Source: Pirellula sp.
Lineage (GTDB): Bacteria > Planctomycetota > Planctomycetia > Pirellulales > PNKZ01
NCBI GenBank assembly: GCA_013822735.1
Contig: PNKZ01000010.1
Location: 124,001-188,000, forward strand
DNA: 64,000 bases
Direction of reading: 5' to 3'
Shown: positions 18,284 through 26,855 of the stretch, piece after piece
Layout of the letters: every line of letters begins with the position of its first letter
Position numbering within the stretch: the stretch's first letter is position 1
The notes under the pieces: generated by a model
Told to the model about the DNA's origin: nothing
Seen by the model: the letters and a program-made list of their open reading frames with translations, nothing else
The model's database searches: none
Position numbers and translations under genes: made by a program

Positions 18284-19690
18284 ATGACCGCCACCGCCGA
18301 CAAAATGGTTCCTTGGATTCAAGCGCTCCTCACGGCTCCCCCGGCCTCGGTGTCGGGCCTGAAATTGCAAGATTATCTCGCCGGCATTCCCCGGCTGGAG
18401 TCGCTGGCCGATGTTCCTTCCGGCACGCCGGTGCTGGTTCGCGCCGACGTTGATGCCAAGCCGGGTGCGACGATCGGCGAAGGAGACATTCGCCTTCGCT
18501 CGATGGTCGAGACGCTCGAATTCGGCCGGAAGCGCGGCTGGAAGCAAATCCTGTTCGGTCATATCGGTCGCAAGCCCGACGGCAGCCTGAGCAAGGTCGC
18601 CAAGCGCCTCGGCGAAATCCTCAAGTGCGACGTGCCGCTCATCACCGATTGGCTCGATGAAAGCACCGGCACGATTCTCGACTCGGTGAAGAAGACGATC
18701 GACGCGGCCGCGCCGGGCGCCGTGATCATGCTCGAAAACACGCGCAAGTACGGCGTCGAGCGCACGCTGTGGGAAGCCGCGCCGGAAGATGCCGCGAAGG
18801 TCGCCCCGCCATTGGCGAAGCTCGCCGACGAGTTCGCCGCGAAGGTCGCTACCGTCTACGTCAACGAAGCCTTGTCGGCCGGCAGCATGGACGCCTCAAG
18901 CACCGTGGTGCCCGCGGCCATGAAGCGCGTCGCCCTGGGAGCGTACGTCGCCAACGAATTTGATAAGCCGATGCAGCGCTGCATGAACGCCGACTTCGTC
19001 TTCTTCTCCGGCCTGAAGACCGACAAGCTCGACGATCTGCGGGCCGTGGTCGATCGCGGCACGGTGCGCTGGGTGTTCGTCGCCGGCAATTTCGTGCTCG
19101 CGCTGAAGAAGGCCGACGGCGAACTCTCCGGCAAGGAATTCTGCATGGGCCTGGCCGAGAAGCCGGAGAACGCCAAGCAGCCGTGGTTTATCGAGCGGAG
19201 TCGTGTCGAACAGGCCAAACAACTGCTGGTCGACGGCCGCGCCAAGGGAATCAAGTTCATCATGCCGGTCGATTTCACGCTGGGCGACGGCACGGTCTCG
19301 GCCACGATCGGGCCGGATCAACAACAATTTGACGTCGGCCCCGGCACGTCGCAGCACTTTGCCGACGCCGTGGGGCAGTACATCGACGAATTGAAGACGC
19401 GTCCCGCGGGAAGCCCCGCTCCGGCGGCGTTCTACAACGGCGTGCTCGGCATGTTTGAAGACCCTCGCTTCGAGAACGGCACCAAGAACTTCATGCCGCA
19501 ACTGAAGCGGCTCAAGGACGCGGGCGTCGAGGTCTATATCGGCGGCGGCGAAGGTGGCGCAGCCATGGAGAAGTACGGCAGCAGCGACTGGATTACCCAC
19601 TGCTTCACGGCCGGCGGCACGGTGCTCAACGCACTCGGCAGCGCCCCGGTGCCGTATCTGCAAGCGCTCTATATGGCGGCGAAGAAGTAA
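18284..19690 (+). CDS. Divergent phosphoglycerate kinase
   Basis: A 468-residue cytoplasmic protein of the PGK fold, longer than typical PGK (about 390-415). Recognisable family blocks are VLVRADVDAKPG (usual VRVDFNVP), FGHIGRKPDG, ENTRKYGVE (usual ENVRFxxGE), FFSGLKTDK, YNGVLGMFED (usual WNGPMGVFE) and GGGEGGAAMEKYG (usual GGGDSxAAxEK). The catalytic Asp of the last block is Glu here and the 3-phosphoglycerate-binding Asn and Arg positions are altered, while the glycine-rich and Lys positions persist. It may be a PGK tuned to this lineage or a paralogue with another acyl-phosphate substrate. The start at 18284 (MTATADKM) was preferred to a TTG 15 bp upstream. A terminator follows. Confidence 0.82.
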   Translation: MTATADKMVPWIQALLTAPPASVSGLKLQDYLAGIPRLESLADVPSGTPVLVRADVDAKPGATIGEGDIRLRSMVETLEFGRKRGWKQILFGHIGRKPDGSLSKVAKRLGEILKCDVPLITDWLDESTGTILDSVKKTIDAAAPGAVIMLENTRKYGVERTLWEAAPEDAAKVAPPLAKLADEFAAKVATVYVNEALSAGSMDASSTVVPAAMKRVALGAYVANEFDKPMQRCMNADFVFFSGLKTDKLDDLRAVVDRGTVRWVFVAGNFVLALKKADGELSGKEFCMGLAEKPENAKQPWFIERSRVEQAKQLLVDGRAKGIKFIMPVDFTLGDGTVSATIGPDQQQFDVGPGTSQHFADAVGQYIDELKTRPAGSPAPAAFYNGVLGMFEDPRFENGTKNFMPQLKRLKDAGVEVYIGGGEGGAAMEKYGSSDWITHCFTAGGTVLNALGSAPVPYLQALYMAAKK

Positions 19691-19726
19691 CTTCTTGTCG
19701 CGAAAGAATTCGTAGGGAACGGCGAG

Positions 19727-19757
19727 CGGCGGGGTTCATTCCCGCCGTTTGCTTTTT
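19727..19757 (+). terminator. Rho-independent terminator after the PGK-like gene
   Basis: Stem CGGCGGG / CCCGCCG with a 7-nt loop, followed by TTTGCTTTTT, 36 bp after the stop codon. Confidence 0.85.
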
Positions 19758-19767
19758 AACGAGGTTC

Positions 19768-19800
19768 GGGCGGCCGGGGCAGAACGAAGTGATGCCCCAG
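19768..19800. repeat. GGGGCAG/CTGCCCC repeat, copy 1
   Basis: GGGCGGCCGGGGCAGAAC followed by GATGCCCCAG forms a short stem. The same element without the central 8 bases lies at 23894-23922 (GGGTGGCTGGGGCAGAATG). Both copies sit just 3' of genes. A second hairpin (GGGGCT / AGCCCC) follows at about 19821-19850 and could help end the minus-strand Hpt transcript. Confidence 0.55.
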
Positions 19801-19881
19801 ATCCGGCGTGCCTCCAAGAACCGGGGCTTCGCCTTCGGCTCCAGCCCCAGGCGCCCGAGTTTTTTCGTAGCAAGAGGTTCG

Positions 19882-20193
19882 CTACACCGTCAGCCGACCG
19901 CAAAGATCCACGAGCGCGTCGAGGCGCTGCCTGATCTCGTCTCTCGGGCAGGCCGTAACGCAGGCATCTTCCACGCGCGCCGCGAAGGCGGAGAGCTGCG
20001 GATAGCCGTAACTGCCGCCCGCCCCTTTCCATTGGTGCGCCACGCGTCGCAGTTCGTTCCAGTTCTCCTGTTCGAACGCTTCGGCCATCGCTCCCAAGCG
20101 CTGCGGAATTTCCGACAGGAACAGCTCGACCAATTCGACCATGTCCGGGTCGCTAGAGAGCGTGGAGCCGATCGTAGCGGTTGCGTCGATCAT
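19882..20193 (-). CDS. Stand-alone histidine phosphotransfer (Hpt) protein
   Basis: A 103-residue all-helical protein with the Hpt motif AHQWKGAGGSYG; His53 is the phospho-acceptor. It passes phosphate between a receiver domain and another receiver in a phosphorelay. The ATG at 20193 gives a normal Hpt length; the longer frame upstream is not conserved in character. It is divergent from the receiver protein at 20422 with about 230 bp between, which suggests the two act in one relay. The partner kinase is not in the window. Confidence 0.88.
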   Translation of the reverse strand: MIDATATIGSTLSSDPDMVELVELFLSEIPQRLGAMAEAFEQENWNELRRVAHQWKGAGGSYGYPQLSAFAARVEDACVTACPRDEIRQRLDALVDLCGRLTV

Positions 20194-20421
20194 AATACAT
20201 ATCCCACTGGCGAACGGATCACGTTGAAGCAGAACCGACCGGTATGCAAGGTTAGCTCGCGAGCAATCAGCGGCGTATGTTTTTTTAGGGCGACGCAACG
20301 GTTAACCGCAATGGGAGCCGTTTTAGCTGCGGTAAACATCAGATTCGGTTGCGTATTGAATGATGCGTCATAGCGTTATGAGTAGATCGCACCCGCACTG
20401 AAATACCACAAGGGCCGTCCT

Positions 20422-20892
20422 ATGTCCGTATCCGGCGTTAATCGCAAGATTCTTCATGTCGACGACGATCCGCAATTGACGCGGGTCGTCGGCCATATGT
20501 TGCAACGCAAAGGGTATGAAGTCGTGGCCCTGAACTCGCCGGAAGCGGCTCTGGCGGAAATCTCGCAACACGGTTATCGCGTGATTCTGCTCGACATCGA
20601 CATGCCGCGGATCGACGGCATCGAATTGCTGCGCCGGATCAAGGAGCACGACGGGGCGATCCAGGTGATCATGCTGACCGGGCTCGTCACGCTGTCGCAT
20701 GCCATGGCCGCGTTTCGCTGCGGCGCCGAGGCGTGCTTCTTTAAGCCGCTAGAAGACCTGACGCCGCTCACGGCGGCCATCGATGCGTCGTTTCAAAAAA
20801 TCGAGCATTGGTGGAAGGCGTTGCACGATCTCACGATGCAACGCCGCCAAGCCGAAGCCTGTCTGCAAAGCGTCGGCGGCGCGGCGAACTAG
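20422..20892 (+). CDS. Single-domain response regulator with C-terminal helical tail
   Basis: A 156-residue CheY-like receiver: acidic pocket Asp14-Asp16 (HVDDDPQ), phospho-acceptor Asp58 (ILLDIDMP), Thr86 (MLTG) and Lys108 (FFKP). No DNA-binding output domain; the last 35 residues form a charged helix (KALHDLTMQRRQAEACL) and may mediate partner contact. The gene is divergent from the Hpt gene, so a phosphorelay connecting them is likely. The long upstream region shared with the Hpt gene should hold both promoters. Confidence 0.9.
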   Translation: MSVSGVNRKILHVDDDPQLTRVVGHMLQRKGYEVVALNSPEAALAEISQHGYRVILLDIDMPRIDGIELLRRIKEHDGAIQVIMLTGLVTLSHAMAAFRCGAEACFFKPLEDLTPLTAAIDASFQKIEHWWKALHDLTMQRRQAEACLQSVGGAAN

Positions 20893-21299
20893 CGTTGCTC
20901 GATACCGCGGCGGATTTTCCGGCGACTTTCGCCTGAACGGCCGGCGAACTTGCGCGATTGTATCGCCCGGGTAGTTGACGCTCAGTTTTTCGATGCGCGA
21001 AGTCGAATACTTTCTTCTAGTCGTCGGGGCGTGCGTGTGCGACGCACATGTGTGACGCTCTCGCGAACGACATCCGGAAACGTTGATGCCGACTCGACTT
21101 ACGCATTGCCGGCCTGGCGCCGCCGCAGGACCCGATCTTCTATCCGGCACGGAACATCCGGCAGATCGCGAACTCTAAAAGCAAAGCCAAGCCGGCTTTG
21201 AAATCGCGCCGATAACTTGGCTTAGCTGCAGCCGAGAATTTCATCCAATCATCGGCTTGAGTTAGTGTTCGTTTCCCAACAGGAACAGGAGTCCTCCCC
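20893..21299. other. Long leader/promoter region of the Cys-rich gene
   Basis: 407 bp without a supported gene. It includes a GTGCGTGTGCGACGCACATG imperfect palindrome near 21030 and an inverted pair AGCCAAG / CTTGGCT between about 21183 and 21225. The last 20 bases carry a strong ribosome site (CAGGAG) before the ATG at 21300. An unusually long and structured 5' region would fit a highly or conditionally expressed surface protein. Confidence 0.45.
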
Positions 21300-21713
21300 A
21301 TGAAGTCGTATTTGTTCTCTTTGGTCGCCGTCGCCACTTTCGTCTGTGGTTCGAGCGCCCAAGCCGGTTTGCTTGACCGCATGATGGGTCATGGCAGCTG
21401 TGGCGCCCCCGCTTGCTGCGAAGCGACCTGCGCCGCCGCCGAACCGACGTGTGCTTGTGCCGCCCCGGCTTGTGCCGCTCCGGCTTGCGAACCGTCGTGC
21501 GCCGCTGAACCGTCGTGCGGTTGCGCTCCGGCTTGCGATAGCGGCTGCGGAAAGTGCTGCCGTCCGACCCCGGTCCGCGATTTCCTCGCCGGCCTCCACT
21601 GCAAGCTCCACAGCCTCTGCCATCGCAACAAGTGCTGCGATAGCGGCTGCTGCGAACCGAGCTGCGAAGCGACCTGCGCCGCTGCCGAACCGGCTTGCGG
21701 TTGCGCTCACTAG
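21300..21713 (+). CDS. Secreted cysteine-rich protein
   Basis: A 137-residue protein with a signal peptide (LVAVATFVCGSSAQA) and a mature part of Ala/Pro/Glu/Cys repeats such as CEATCAAAEPTC, CAAPACEPSC and again CEPSCEATCAAAEPAC. There are 26 cysteines in all, many as CC or CxC. A short non-repeat segment (RPTPVRDFLAGLHCKLHSLCHRNK) divides the two repeat blocks. High cysteine content suggests a disulphide-cross-linked envelope protein or metal binding; Planctomycetes are known for proteinaceous, cystine-rich walls. It has its own strong ribosome site and terminator. The exact function is unknown. Confidence 0.82.
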   Translation: MKSYLFSLVAVATFVCGSSAQAGLLDRMMGHGSCGAPACCEATCAAAEPTCACAAPACAAPACEPSCAAEPSCGCAPACDSGCGKCCRPTPVRDFLAGLHCKLHSLCHRNKCCDSGCCEPSCEATCAAAEPACGCAH

Positions 21714-21840
21714 TTTGCGACTGAGTTTGCGTCCGAGTTTGAGTTAGTATTGCGTCTGAATCAGTTTCTCTAACGATTGGATCTTGCCCCGCGGGAGAGC
21801 TGCAGCACCCGCCTAGCATCCATCCGATGTAGAAAATACT

Positions 21841-21885
21841 GAGCGGCCCGTTCGAGACTTCCATCGAACGGGCCGCTTCTTTTTT
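21841..21885 (+). terminator. Rho-independent terminator after the Cys-rich gene
   Basis: Stem AGCGGCCCGTTCGA / TCGAACGGGCCGCT (14 bp, perfect), loop of 8 nt, followed by TCTTTTTT. It lies 128 bp after the stop codon, so the transcript would have a long 3' untranslated part. Confidence 0.88.
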
Positions 21886-22120
21886 GCGCTCCCGGCGATT
21901 TTTCGCGGCCATTCTCGGCCCATCGCGGCGCTTCGCCGATCGTCGGCAAAAAACTACTCTGCCGCTGTTTCGCTTCGGCCCGTTCGCGGCGGCCGGAATC
22001 CGGCCCGAAGATCGCTTGACGCGACGGGCGACGAGCGGACATTCTAGAAGCGTCGCCGGAACACGCGCAGGTCGGGTTTGCCGCCCCGCGCAGGTTCCGC
22101 CGTTTCAGGAGGCTCCTGCG

Positions 22121-23875
22121 ATGTCGGCCGCACGTCGTTTGTTCGGGATCTTCTGCCTATCGTTCGCGCTCTCGTGCGCGTACCACTCGTTCGCGTATTC
22201 CGCCGAGCCGCGCGACGCCGCCTTTCAGGCGAGCTTGGCCGCCGGCGAATTTTCGACGGCGCTCTCCGCCGCCGAAAAACTTCCTGCTCCGGAGCGAGAC
22301 GCCGCCTTGCGCGACTTGGCAACCGCTCAGAGCCGGGTCGGCGCCGGCGGCGCATCGCTCGCCACCGTGGCGACGATTCGCGACGACCGCCTGCGCCAGG
22401 ACGTGCTCGGACAAATGTTCGGCCAGAGCGGCATGTCGGGCAACGACGTTCGCAGCGTCGGCTCCAACAACGCGCAAGGGGGCGGCGTGCAGCCCGACTT
22501 TGATTCGCTCATCGAACTCATGTCGTCGACCATCGCTCCGGAAACCTGGCGCGAGGCCGGCGGCACGCAAGGAGAAGTGAAATCGCATACGAGCGGCGTG
22601 TACGTGGACGCCCAAGGCGCCATGCGGCCGATTGTGAACGGCGCGGAGCTCGCGCGTCTGGCGGCCTTGCGACGCGACGCGGCCCGCGGCGAGACGACGT
22701 CGAACGTTCGTCGGGCGTCGGCAATGCGCAAAGTTTCGCTCACGCGGCTCGAGCGCGAGTTGCAAATTCGGGCGGCTCAGGGATTGCCGATCGAAGAGGA
22801 GCTACAAACGCTCGCCGGGCTGCAGAAGATTCAATACGTCTTCGTCTATCCGAACACCGGCGACGTGGTGCTGGCCGGACCTGCCGGCGATTGGTACCTC
22901 GGCCGCGAAAATCGCCGGCTGGCCGTGGAGAACGATCGCCCGGTGGTATTGCTCGACGATCTGATTACGCTGCTGCGCCGCGAGTTTACGTCCGGCGGCG
23001 AGTTCGGCTGCTCCATCGATCCGACCCCGGCAGGCATCGAGCGGCTCACGGCGTTTGTGACCGAGTCGAACAAGAAGCCTCTCGCGCCCGGCGGCCGCCC
23101 GAAATGGACCGACGAACTCGGCAAGCGGCTCGGCACGCAGAACGTTTCGATCATGGGAATCGATCCGTCGTCGCACGCCGCTCAGGTGCTCGTCGAAGCC
23201 GATTACCGTATGAAGCTGCTCGGCATCGGCAAGGAAGAGAGCATCGTACAGGTCCCGAGCTATCTGCAGATTATCGCCGACTCGAAGCCGAAGCAGCCGC
23301 CGGCCCTCGACCTAGTTCGCTGGTGGTTCACGATCAACTACGAAGCATTGCTGACCTCCGCAGAGCACGACGTATACGAACTCCGCGGCTCCGGCGTCAA
23401 ACTCCTCGGCGAGAACGAATTTCTCGCGGCACAAGGCCGACGCGTCGCCACCGGGCAAGCGAACACGGCCAACCAGCTGTTCGCCGCGAACTTCACAACT
23501 CACTTCGCCGCGCTGGCCCAAAAGCATCCGATCTACGCGGAACTACAAAACGTCTTCGACCTCGCGCTCGTGGCGGCCGTGCTGAAGCACGACGGCGTTT
23601 GCGACCGCATCCAGTGGCAACGCACGGGCTTTATGAGCCCGGCGGTCTACCAAGCCGAGCAATCGCCCGCGCCGCGGACCGTCGAAACGGTCGCGGCCAG
23701 CCGGGAATTGTCGCGAACGCTGATCATCGCCACGGCGAGCGGCGGCGTGACCGTCGACGTCGCCTCGATCGCACGGCCGGACGCGATGCAGGTCGACGGC
23801 CGCGAGCAACTCACGAAAGTGCGGCAAAGCCAACGCCCCACGAACGTGCCGACCCGCGGCTGGTGGTGGGACTAA
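22121..23875 (+). CDS. Secreted DUF1598-type protein
   Basis: A 584-residue exported protein. The ATG at 22121 follows AGGAGG and starts a signal peptide (LFGIFCLSFALSCAYHSFAYSAEP). An N-terminal helical part (EFSTALSAAEKLPAPERDAALRDLATAQSR, about 40-110) is followed by a mixed domain with YVFVYPNTGDVVLAGPAGDW and a long block FGCSIDPTPAGIERLTAF ... QVLVEADYRMKLLGIGKEE, which I associate with DUF1598, a Planctomycetes-specific family of unknown function. Regions of 400 bp on the 5' side and a repeat hairpin on the 3' side suggest a monocistronic unit. No catalytic motif is recognised. Confidence 0.7.
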   Translation: MSAARRLFGIFCLSFALSCAYHSFAYSAEPRDAAFQASLAAGEFSTALSAAEKLPAPERDAALRDLATAQSRVGAGGASLATVATIRDDRLRQDVLGQMFGQSGMSGNDVRSVGSNNAQGGGVQPDFDSLIELMSSTIAPETWREAGGTQGEVKSHTSGVYVDAQGAMRPIVNGAELARLAALRRDAARGETTSNVRRASAMRKVSLTRLERELQIRAAQGLPIEEELQTLAGLQKIQYVFVYPNTGDVVLAGPAGDWYLGRENRRLAVENDRPVVLLDDLITLLRREFTSGGEFGCSIDPTPAGIERLTAFVTESNKKPLAPGGRPKWTDELGKRLGTQNVSIMGIDPSSHAAQVLVEADYRMKLLGIGKEESIVQVPSYLQIIADSKPKQPPALDLVRWWFTINYEALLTSAEHDVYELRGSGVKLLGENEFLAAQGRRVATGQANTANQLFAANFTTHFAALAQKHPIYAELQNVFDLALVAAVLKHDGVCDRIQWQRTGFMSPAVYQAEQSPAPRTVETVAASRELSRTLIIATASGGVTVDVASIARPDAMQVDGREQLTKVRQSQRPTNVPTRGWWWD

Positions 23876-23893
23876 GCAAGCGCCGGCGACGTC

Positions 23894-23975
23894 GGGTGGC
23901 TGGGGCAGAATGCCCCAGTTCGTCACGAGAAAACTTTGGCGACACGGGCATCAATTTGTTTTTCCCCGGCCACCC
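23894..23975. repeat. GGGTGGCTGGGGCAG inverted-repeat element, copy 2
   Basis: Outer inverted repeat GGGTGGCTGGGG (23894-23905) against CCCCGGCCACCC (23964-23975), 11 of 12 matching, with an inner hairpin CTGGGGCAGAATGCCCCAG. It lies between convergent genes and shares its left half with 19768-19800. Possible bidirectional terminator or a small palindromic mobile element. Confidence 0.6.
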
Positions 23976-23987
23976 AAGGTTGGGCGA

Positions 23988-24944
23988 TCACGAAGTAAAG
24001 GCGGCCCGCATTTCGGCGAGGAACTTCGGGCAGACTTCGCGCGGGTCTTCGTCCTCTTCGTATTCCAGCACGACGTAGCCGCGGTAACCGGCGTCGCGCA
24101 GGATCTTCGCTACGCGCGGCATATCGACCGGTTCCTTCTTGGCGGTTTTCCGATCGCCGCGCTGCATCACCACCTTCACCTGAGCGTTGATCGCGTAAGG
24201 TGCGATTTGCTCCAGATCGGCGTAGGGGTCATCGGAGTGGAAGTTGCCCGAGTCGAAGTTGATGCCGAGCCAAGGGCTCTTCACATCCTTGACGAGTTTG
24301 AGCAACCCCTTCGGCTCGGCCGTGAGTCCGCCGTGGTTCTCCAAAGCCAGAAACACGCCATGCTTCCCGGCGTAGTCACAGCATTCTTCAACCGCCGCGA
24401 CCGCCAACGCGTGGGCCTGTTCTTCCGTTTGCCCCTTGCGCACGCTGCCGGCGAAAATACGAATGACCGGTGCGCCGAGGATCTCCGCGTAGTCGATCCA
24501 GGCCTTCGTGTAGGCGATCTGCTTGTCGCGGTCGGGGCCTTTGTCGTAAGTAAACTCGTTGCCGACGGCGGTGCCCGTTACGTCGAGGCCGAGTTTGAAG
24601 CACAGCGCCTTGAGCGAACGGAGGTACTCCGGCGTCGGGCTTTCCGGAAAATAATACGAAGTGAGCTCGGTGCCGTCGCAGCCGAAGCGAGCGCAATCGG
24701 CGATGAAGTCTTCGAGCGTAAGCGTCGCTTGCGGGGCGCCTGCAGGTTTCTTGCCGCGCGTGCTCGGCAGGAAATTGCGGTAGCTGTATGCCGCCAAGCT
24801 GAACTTAAACTTCGCTTGGCCGTTGCGCGCGACCGGTTCGACGGCTTGCGCGGCCCGGGGGGCGTTGAACAGTCCGGATAGCGAAAGCCCGGCTGCTGCG
24901 GCGGCTGCCGAGGTGAGAAACCCGCGTCGTTCGATCGAGGCCAT
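23988..24944 (-). CDS. Tat-exported sugar phosphate isomerase/epimerase-like TIM barrel
   Basis: A 318-residue protein with a twin-arginine signal (ERRGFLTSAAAAAAG) from the ATG at 24944. The mature part is an AP-endonuclease-2/xylose-isomerase-like TIM barrel. Likely metal ligands are Glu in DGTELTSYYF, Glu/His in FLALENHGG, Asp in GINFDSGNF and Glu in YVVLEYEEDED near the C terminus. Planctomycetes carry many such exported proteins, thought to act on sugars or polyols, but the substrate is not predictable here. Stand-alone gene convergent with the DUF1598-type gene; the HTTM gene behind it is on the same strand, 100 bp upstream. Confidence 0.85.
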   Translation of the reverse strand: MASIERRGFLTSAAAAAAGLSLSGLFNAPRAAQAVEPVARNGQAKFKFSLAAYSYRNFLPSTRGKKPAGAPQATLTLEDFIADCARFGCDGTELTSYYFPESPTPEYLRSLKALCFKLGLDVTGTAVGNEFTYDKGPDRDKQIAYTKAWIDYAEILGAPVIRIFAGSVRKGQTEEQAHALAVAAVEECCDYAGKHGVFLALENHGGLTAEPKGLLKLVKDVKSPWLGINFDSGNFHSDDPYADLEQIAPYAINAQVKVVMQRGDRKTAKKEPVDMPRVAKILRDAGYRGYVVLEYEEDEDPREVCPKFLAEMRAAFTS

Positions 24945-25044
24945 GGCTACTGCTCCGGAGCTGCACGTCGGTGAAAAAGGCGATGAGCGATCGCCGCACA
25001 TTATCACCGCCCTCGCTGTCGGGCTCAAGCAGGGAAACGCCGGC

Positions 25045-26013
25045 CTATACCCGTGCAACCGACGTCGCCTCGCCGCTCGCCCGTCGACAGAGCAAGGCCT
25101 GCCACTGCTCGGCCGAAACGAACGACAGGCCGCAACAGAACATCGCGGCGCAAAACGGCACGAGACCGGTAAGAACGGCCGTGCCGATCCAAACCGGAAT
25201 GCTCCAAGCAATCAGCAGCGGCCGCGCAGCCCGATTCCAAATCAAAACGGCGAATGCCAAATAAAACAGAATCAGCGACGACGTCCAAACGTTGATGACG
25301 TAGGGAAACTGATAGAGCCAACGGAGATCGATGAGGCACGACTCCAGGCGGGCGATCAGCCACCAAACGGCGGTGCCGTTCCACCACACCGCGTTGTATT
25401 GCAACGTTGCGCAAAACATCAGGAAGTAAATGAGCGACGTATGAACCTGAATCAACCGGCGACTGATGGTCGCCGAAAACAACGGGGAAGCAACGAGTAA
25501 AGAGGGGCTAATGGAGCGTCGGCGCCACGCATCAATCGACAAACACGCGCCGCACGGCCCGAAGCAAAGGTAGAACAATAGCAACGCGACCACCGGTTCG
25601 CCGACGCTCGTGAGCATCGGCCCCCGATGGAAGTACGACAGAAACACAACGAGCGACAAGACGGACGTGATCCGCGTCCAAAGGCCGAGCGTAAACGCTG
25701 CGAGAATCACCAAGCCGACGTAGTGCATCGCCTGCAGGGTGCCGGAATCGGCGGCATAGTCGAGATACGAGAACCGCGTCGAAACCTCCGACGGGTAGAG
25801 TCGCTCCAGCATCGAAACGCTGATGATGCCTTTGGGTCCGAAGTAGCGGAGCAAATCGAAGCTGTACGTGAGAATCATCCAGAACGCGACGGAACCTGCG
25901 CCGATCCTCAGGATGGCCAGCGGCAGCGGCTGCGAAGGGGTGAACCAGAAGCGGTTCCAACCGTCGCCGAAGCTGCGCGCCGTACTACCGATGTATTGCG
26001 AAACGGTGCTCAT
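25045..26013 (-). CDS. HTTM-domain (vitamin K carboxylase-like) membrane protein
   Basis: A 322-residue integral membrane protein with about 8-9 hydrophobic segments. The start PLPLAILRIGAGSVAFWMILTY, the loop RFSYLDYAADSGTLQAMHYVGLVI and the motif ISRRLIQVHTSLIYFLMFCATLQYNAVWWNGTAVWW are typical of HTTM proteins, the membrane part shared with gamma-glutamyl carboxylases. The catalytic lysine part of the true carboxylase is not evident, so enzyme activity is open. Its start overlaps by 4 bp the stop of the next gene upstream, so both are co-translated and probably form a complex. Confidence 0.85.
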   Translation of the reverse strand: MSTVSQYIGSTARSFGDGWNRFWFTPSQPLPLAILRIGAGSVAFWMILTYSFDLLRYFGPKGIISVSMLERLYPSEVSTRFSYLDYAADSGTLQAMHYVGLVILAAFTLGLWTRITSVLSLVVFLSYFHRGPMLTSVGEPVVALLLFYLCFGPCGACLSIDAWRRRSISPSLLVASPLFSATISRRLIQVHTSLIYFLMFCATLQYNAVWWNGTAVWWLIARLESCLIDLRWLYQFPYVINVWTSSLILFYLAFAVLIWNRAARPLLIAWSIPVWIGTAVLTGLVPFCAAMFCCGLSFVSAEQWQALLCRRASGEATSVARV

Positions 26014-26855
26014 GGCGTCCCTCCGGCGGGCGCCGCCGAGCTAGGAATCAAAGGGCTCGGCTTCAATGGTCCGGGAGTTAAAGGACTTGATGCCGGCAAG
26101 GTCGAAGCAGGTGCGCCGGGCGGCGCGGCAGCGGGTGCGGCGGCGCTAGGAGCGGCGGAGTTCGAGGCCGCGCCGACCTTGGATACCACCACGGCCTTGT
26201 CTTTCGTGACCGAAGCCAGCACTTCGTACACTGTCTCAAAATTGCCGGGAGCGTCCCGTTCGATGCTCAACACGCCGGTTCGTTCAAGATCTTGCGGAGC
26301 CATCATGTAGTTGGGAAGCAAACGTCGGCGAAACCGAATCTTCACCGGAGTCGTCTGGGCCAATTCCACGCAGTTGTTTTCGCCGATAATGCGTCGAGCG
26401 ATCCCTTCGGCCAGCACGCCGGCGGCATCGTTCTGATTCTCCCCTTCCATACCCGTCACGTGCATGAGCCGCTCCAGGCGACGAAAACGTTGACCATGTA
26501 GGTCGTCGCGGGCCGGAAGTATGACGAGCTTCGTCGAGCCGTCGGCTTGCGGGATGTCGGCCTCGACGAAGAAATCCGTATCGGTAAGGGGATAGGTCGC
26601 TTCCGGCGACGGATCGTAGTAGGTGAGATGGAACATATAGGAAAGGTCCATCCCCAGTAGCTGCAAGTACGGGCGAAGCCCGGGCACCTTACTGCGTAGG
26701 TCCTGTTCCAGTCCGGAAGAGTCGGTTCGCGACTTGATGCCGACGAGCAGGAAGAAGAAGTGAAGGAAGATGAGGTAGGTAATCACACCTCGAACGCCGG
26801 GCGACGGCATACCGTCCGGCGTCGGGGCAGGTGCCTGGGTATCGGCAGAAGGCAT
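26010..26855 (-). CDS. Membrane-anchored protein paired with the HTTM protein
   Basis: A 281-residue protein with one membrane segment near the N terminus (VRGVITYLIFLHFFFLLVGI), an extracytoplasmic domain of about 200 residues (HLTYYDPSPEATYPLTD ... HGQRFRRLERLMHV ... FRRRLLPNYMMAPQDLERTG) and a Pro/Ala/Ser-rich tail of about 60 residues. I do not recognise the domain by name. Its stop overlaps the HTTM start by 4 bp. HTTM genes in Planctomycetes often have such partners (inference from general gene order). A TTG 18 bp upstream is an alternative start. Confidence 0.72.
   Translation of the reverse strand: MPSADTQAPAPTPDGMPSPGVRGVITYLIFLHFFFLLVGIKSRTDSSGLEQDLRSKVPGLRPYLQLLGMDLSYMFHLTYYDPSPEATYPLTDTDFFVEADIPQADGSTKLVILPARDDLHGQRFRRLERLMHVTGMEGENQNDAAGVLAEGIARRIIGENNCVELAQTTPVKIRFRRRLLPNYMMAPQDLERTGVLSIERDAPGNFETVYEVLASVTKDKAVVVSKVGAASNSAAPSAAAPAAAPPGAPASTLPASSPLTPGPLKPSPLIPSSAAPAGGTP

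Noticed and set aside
17929-18453. 174-residue plus-strand ORF overlapping the PGK start
   Set aside because: Crosses the repeat arm and the PGK-like gene in another frame; no domain.
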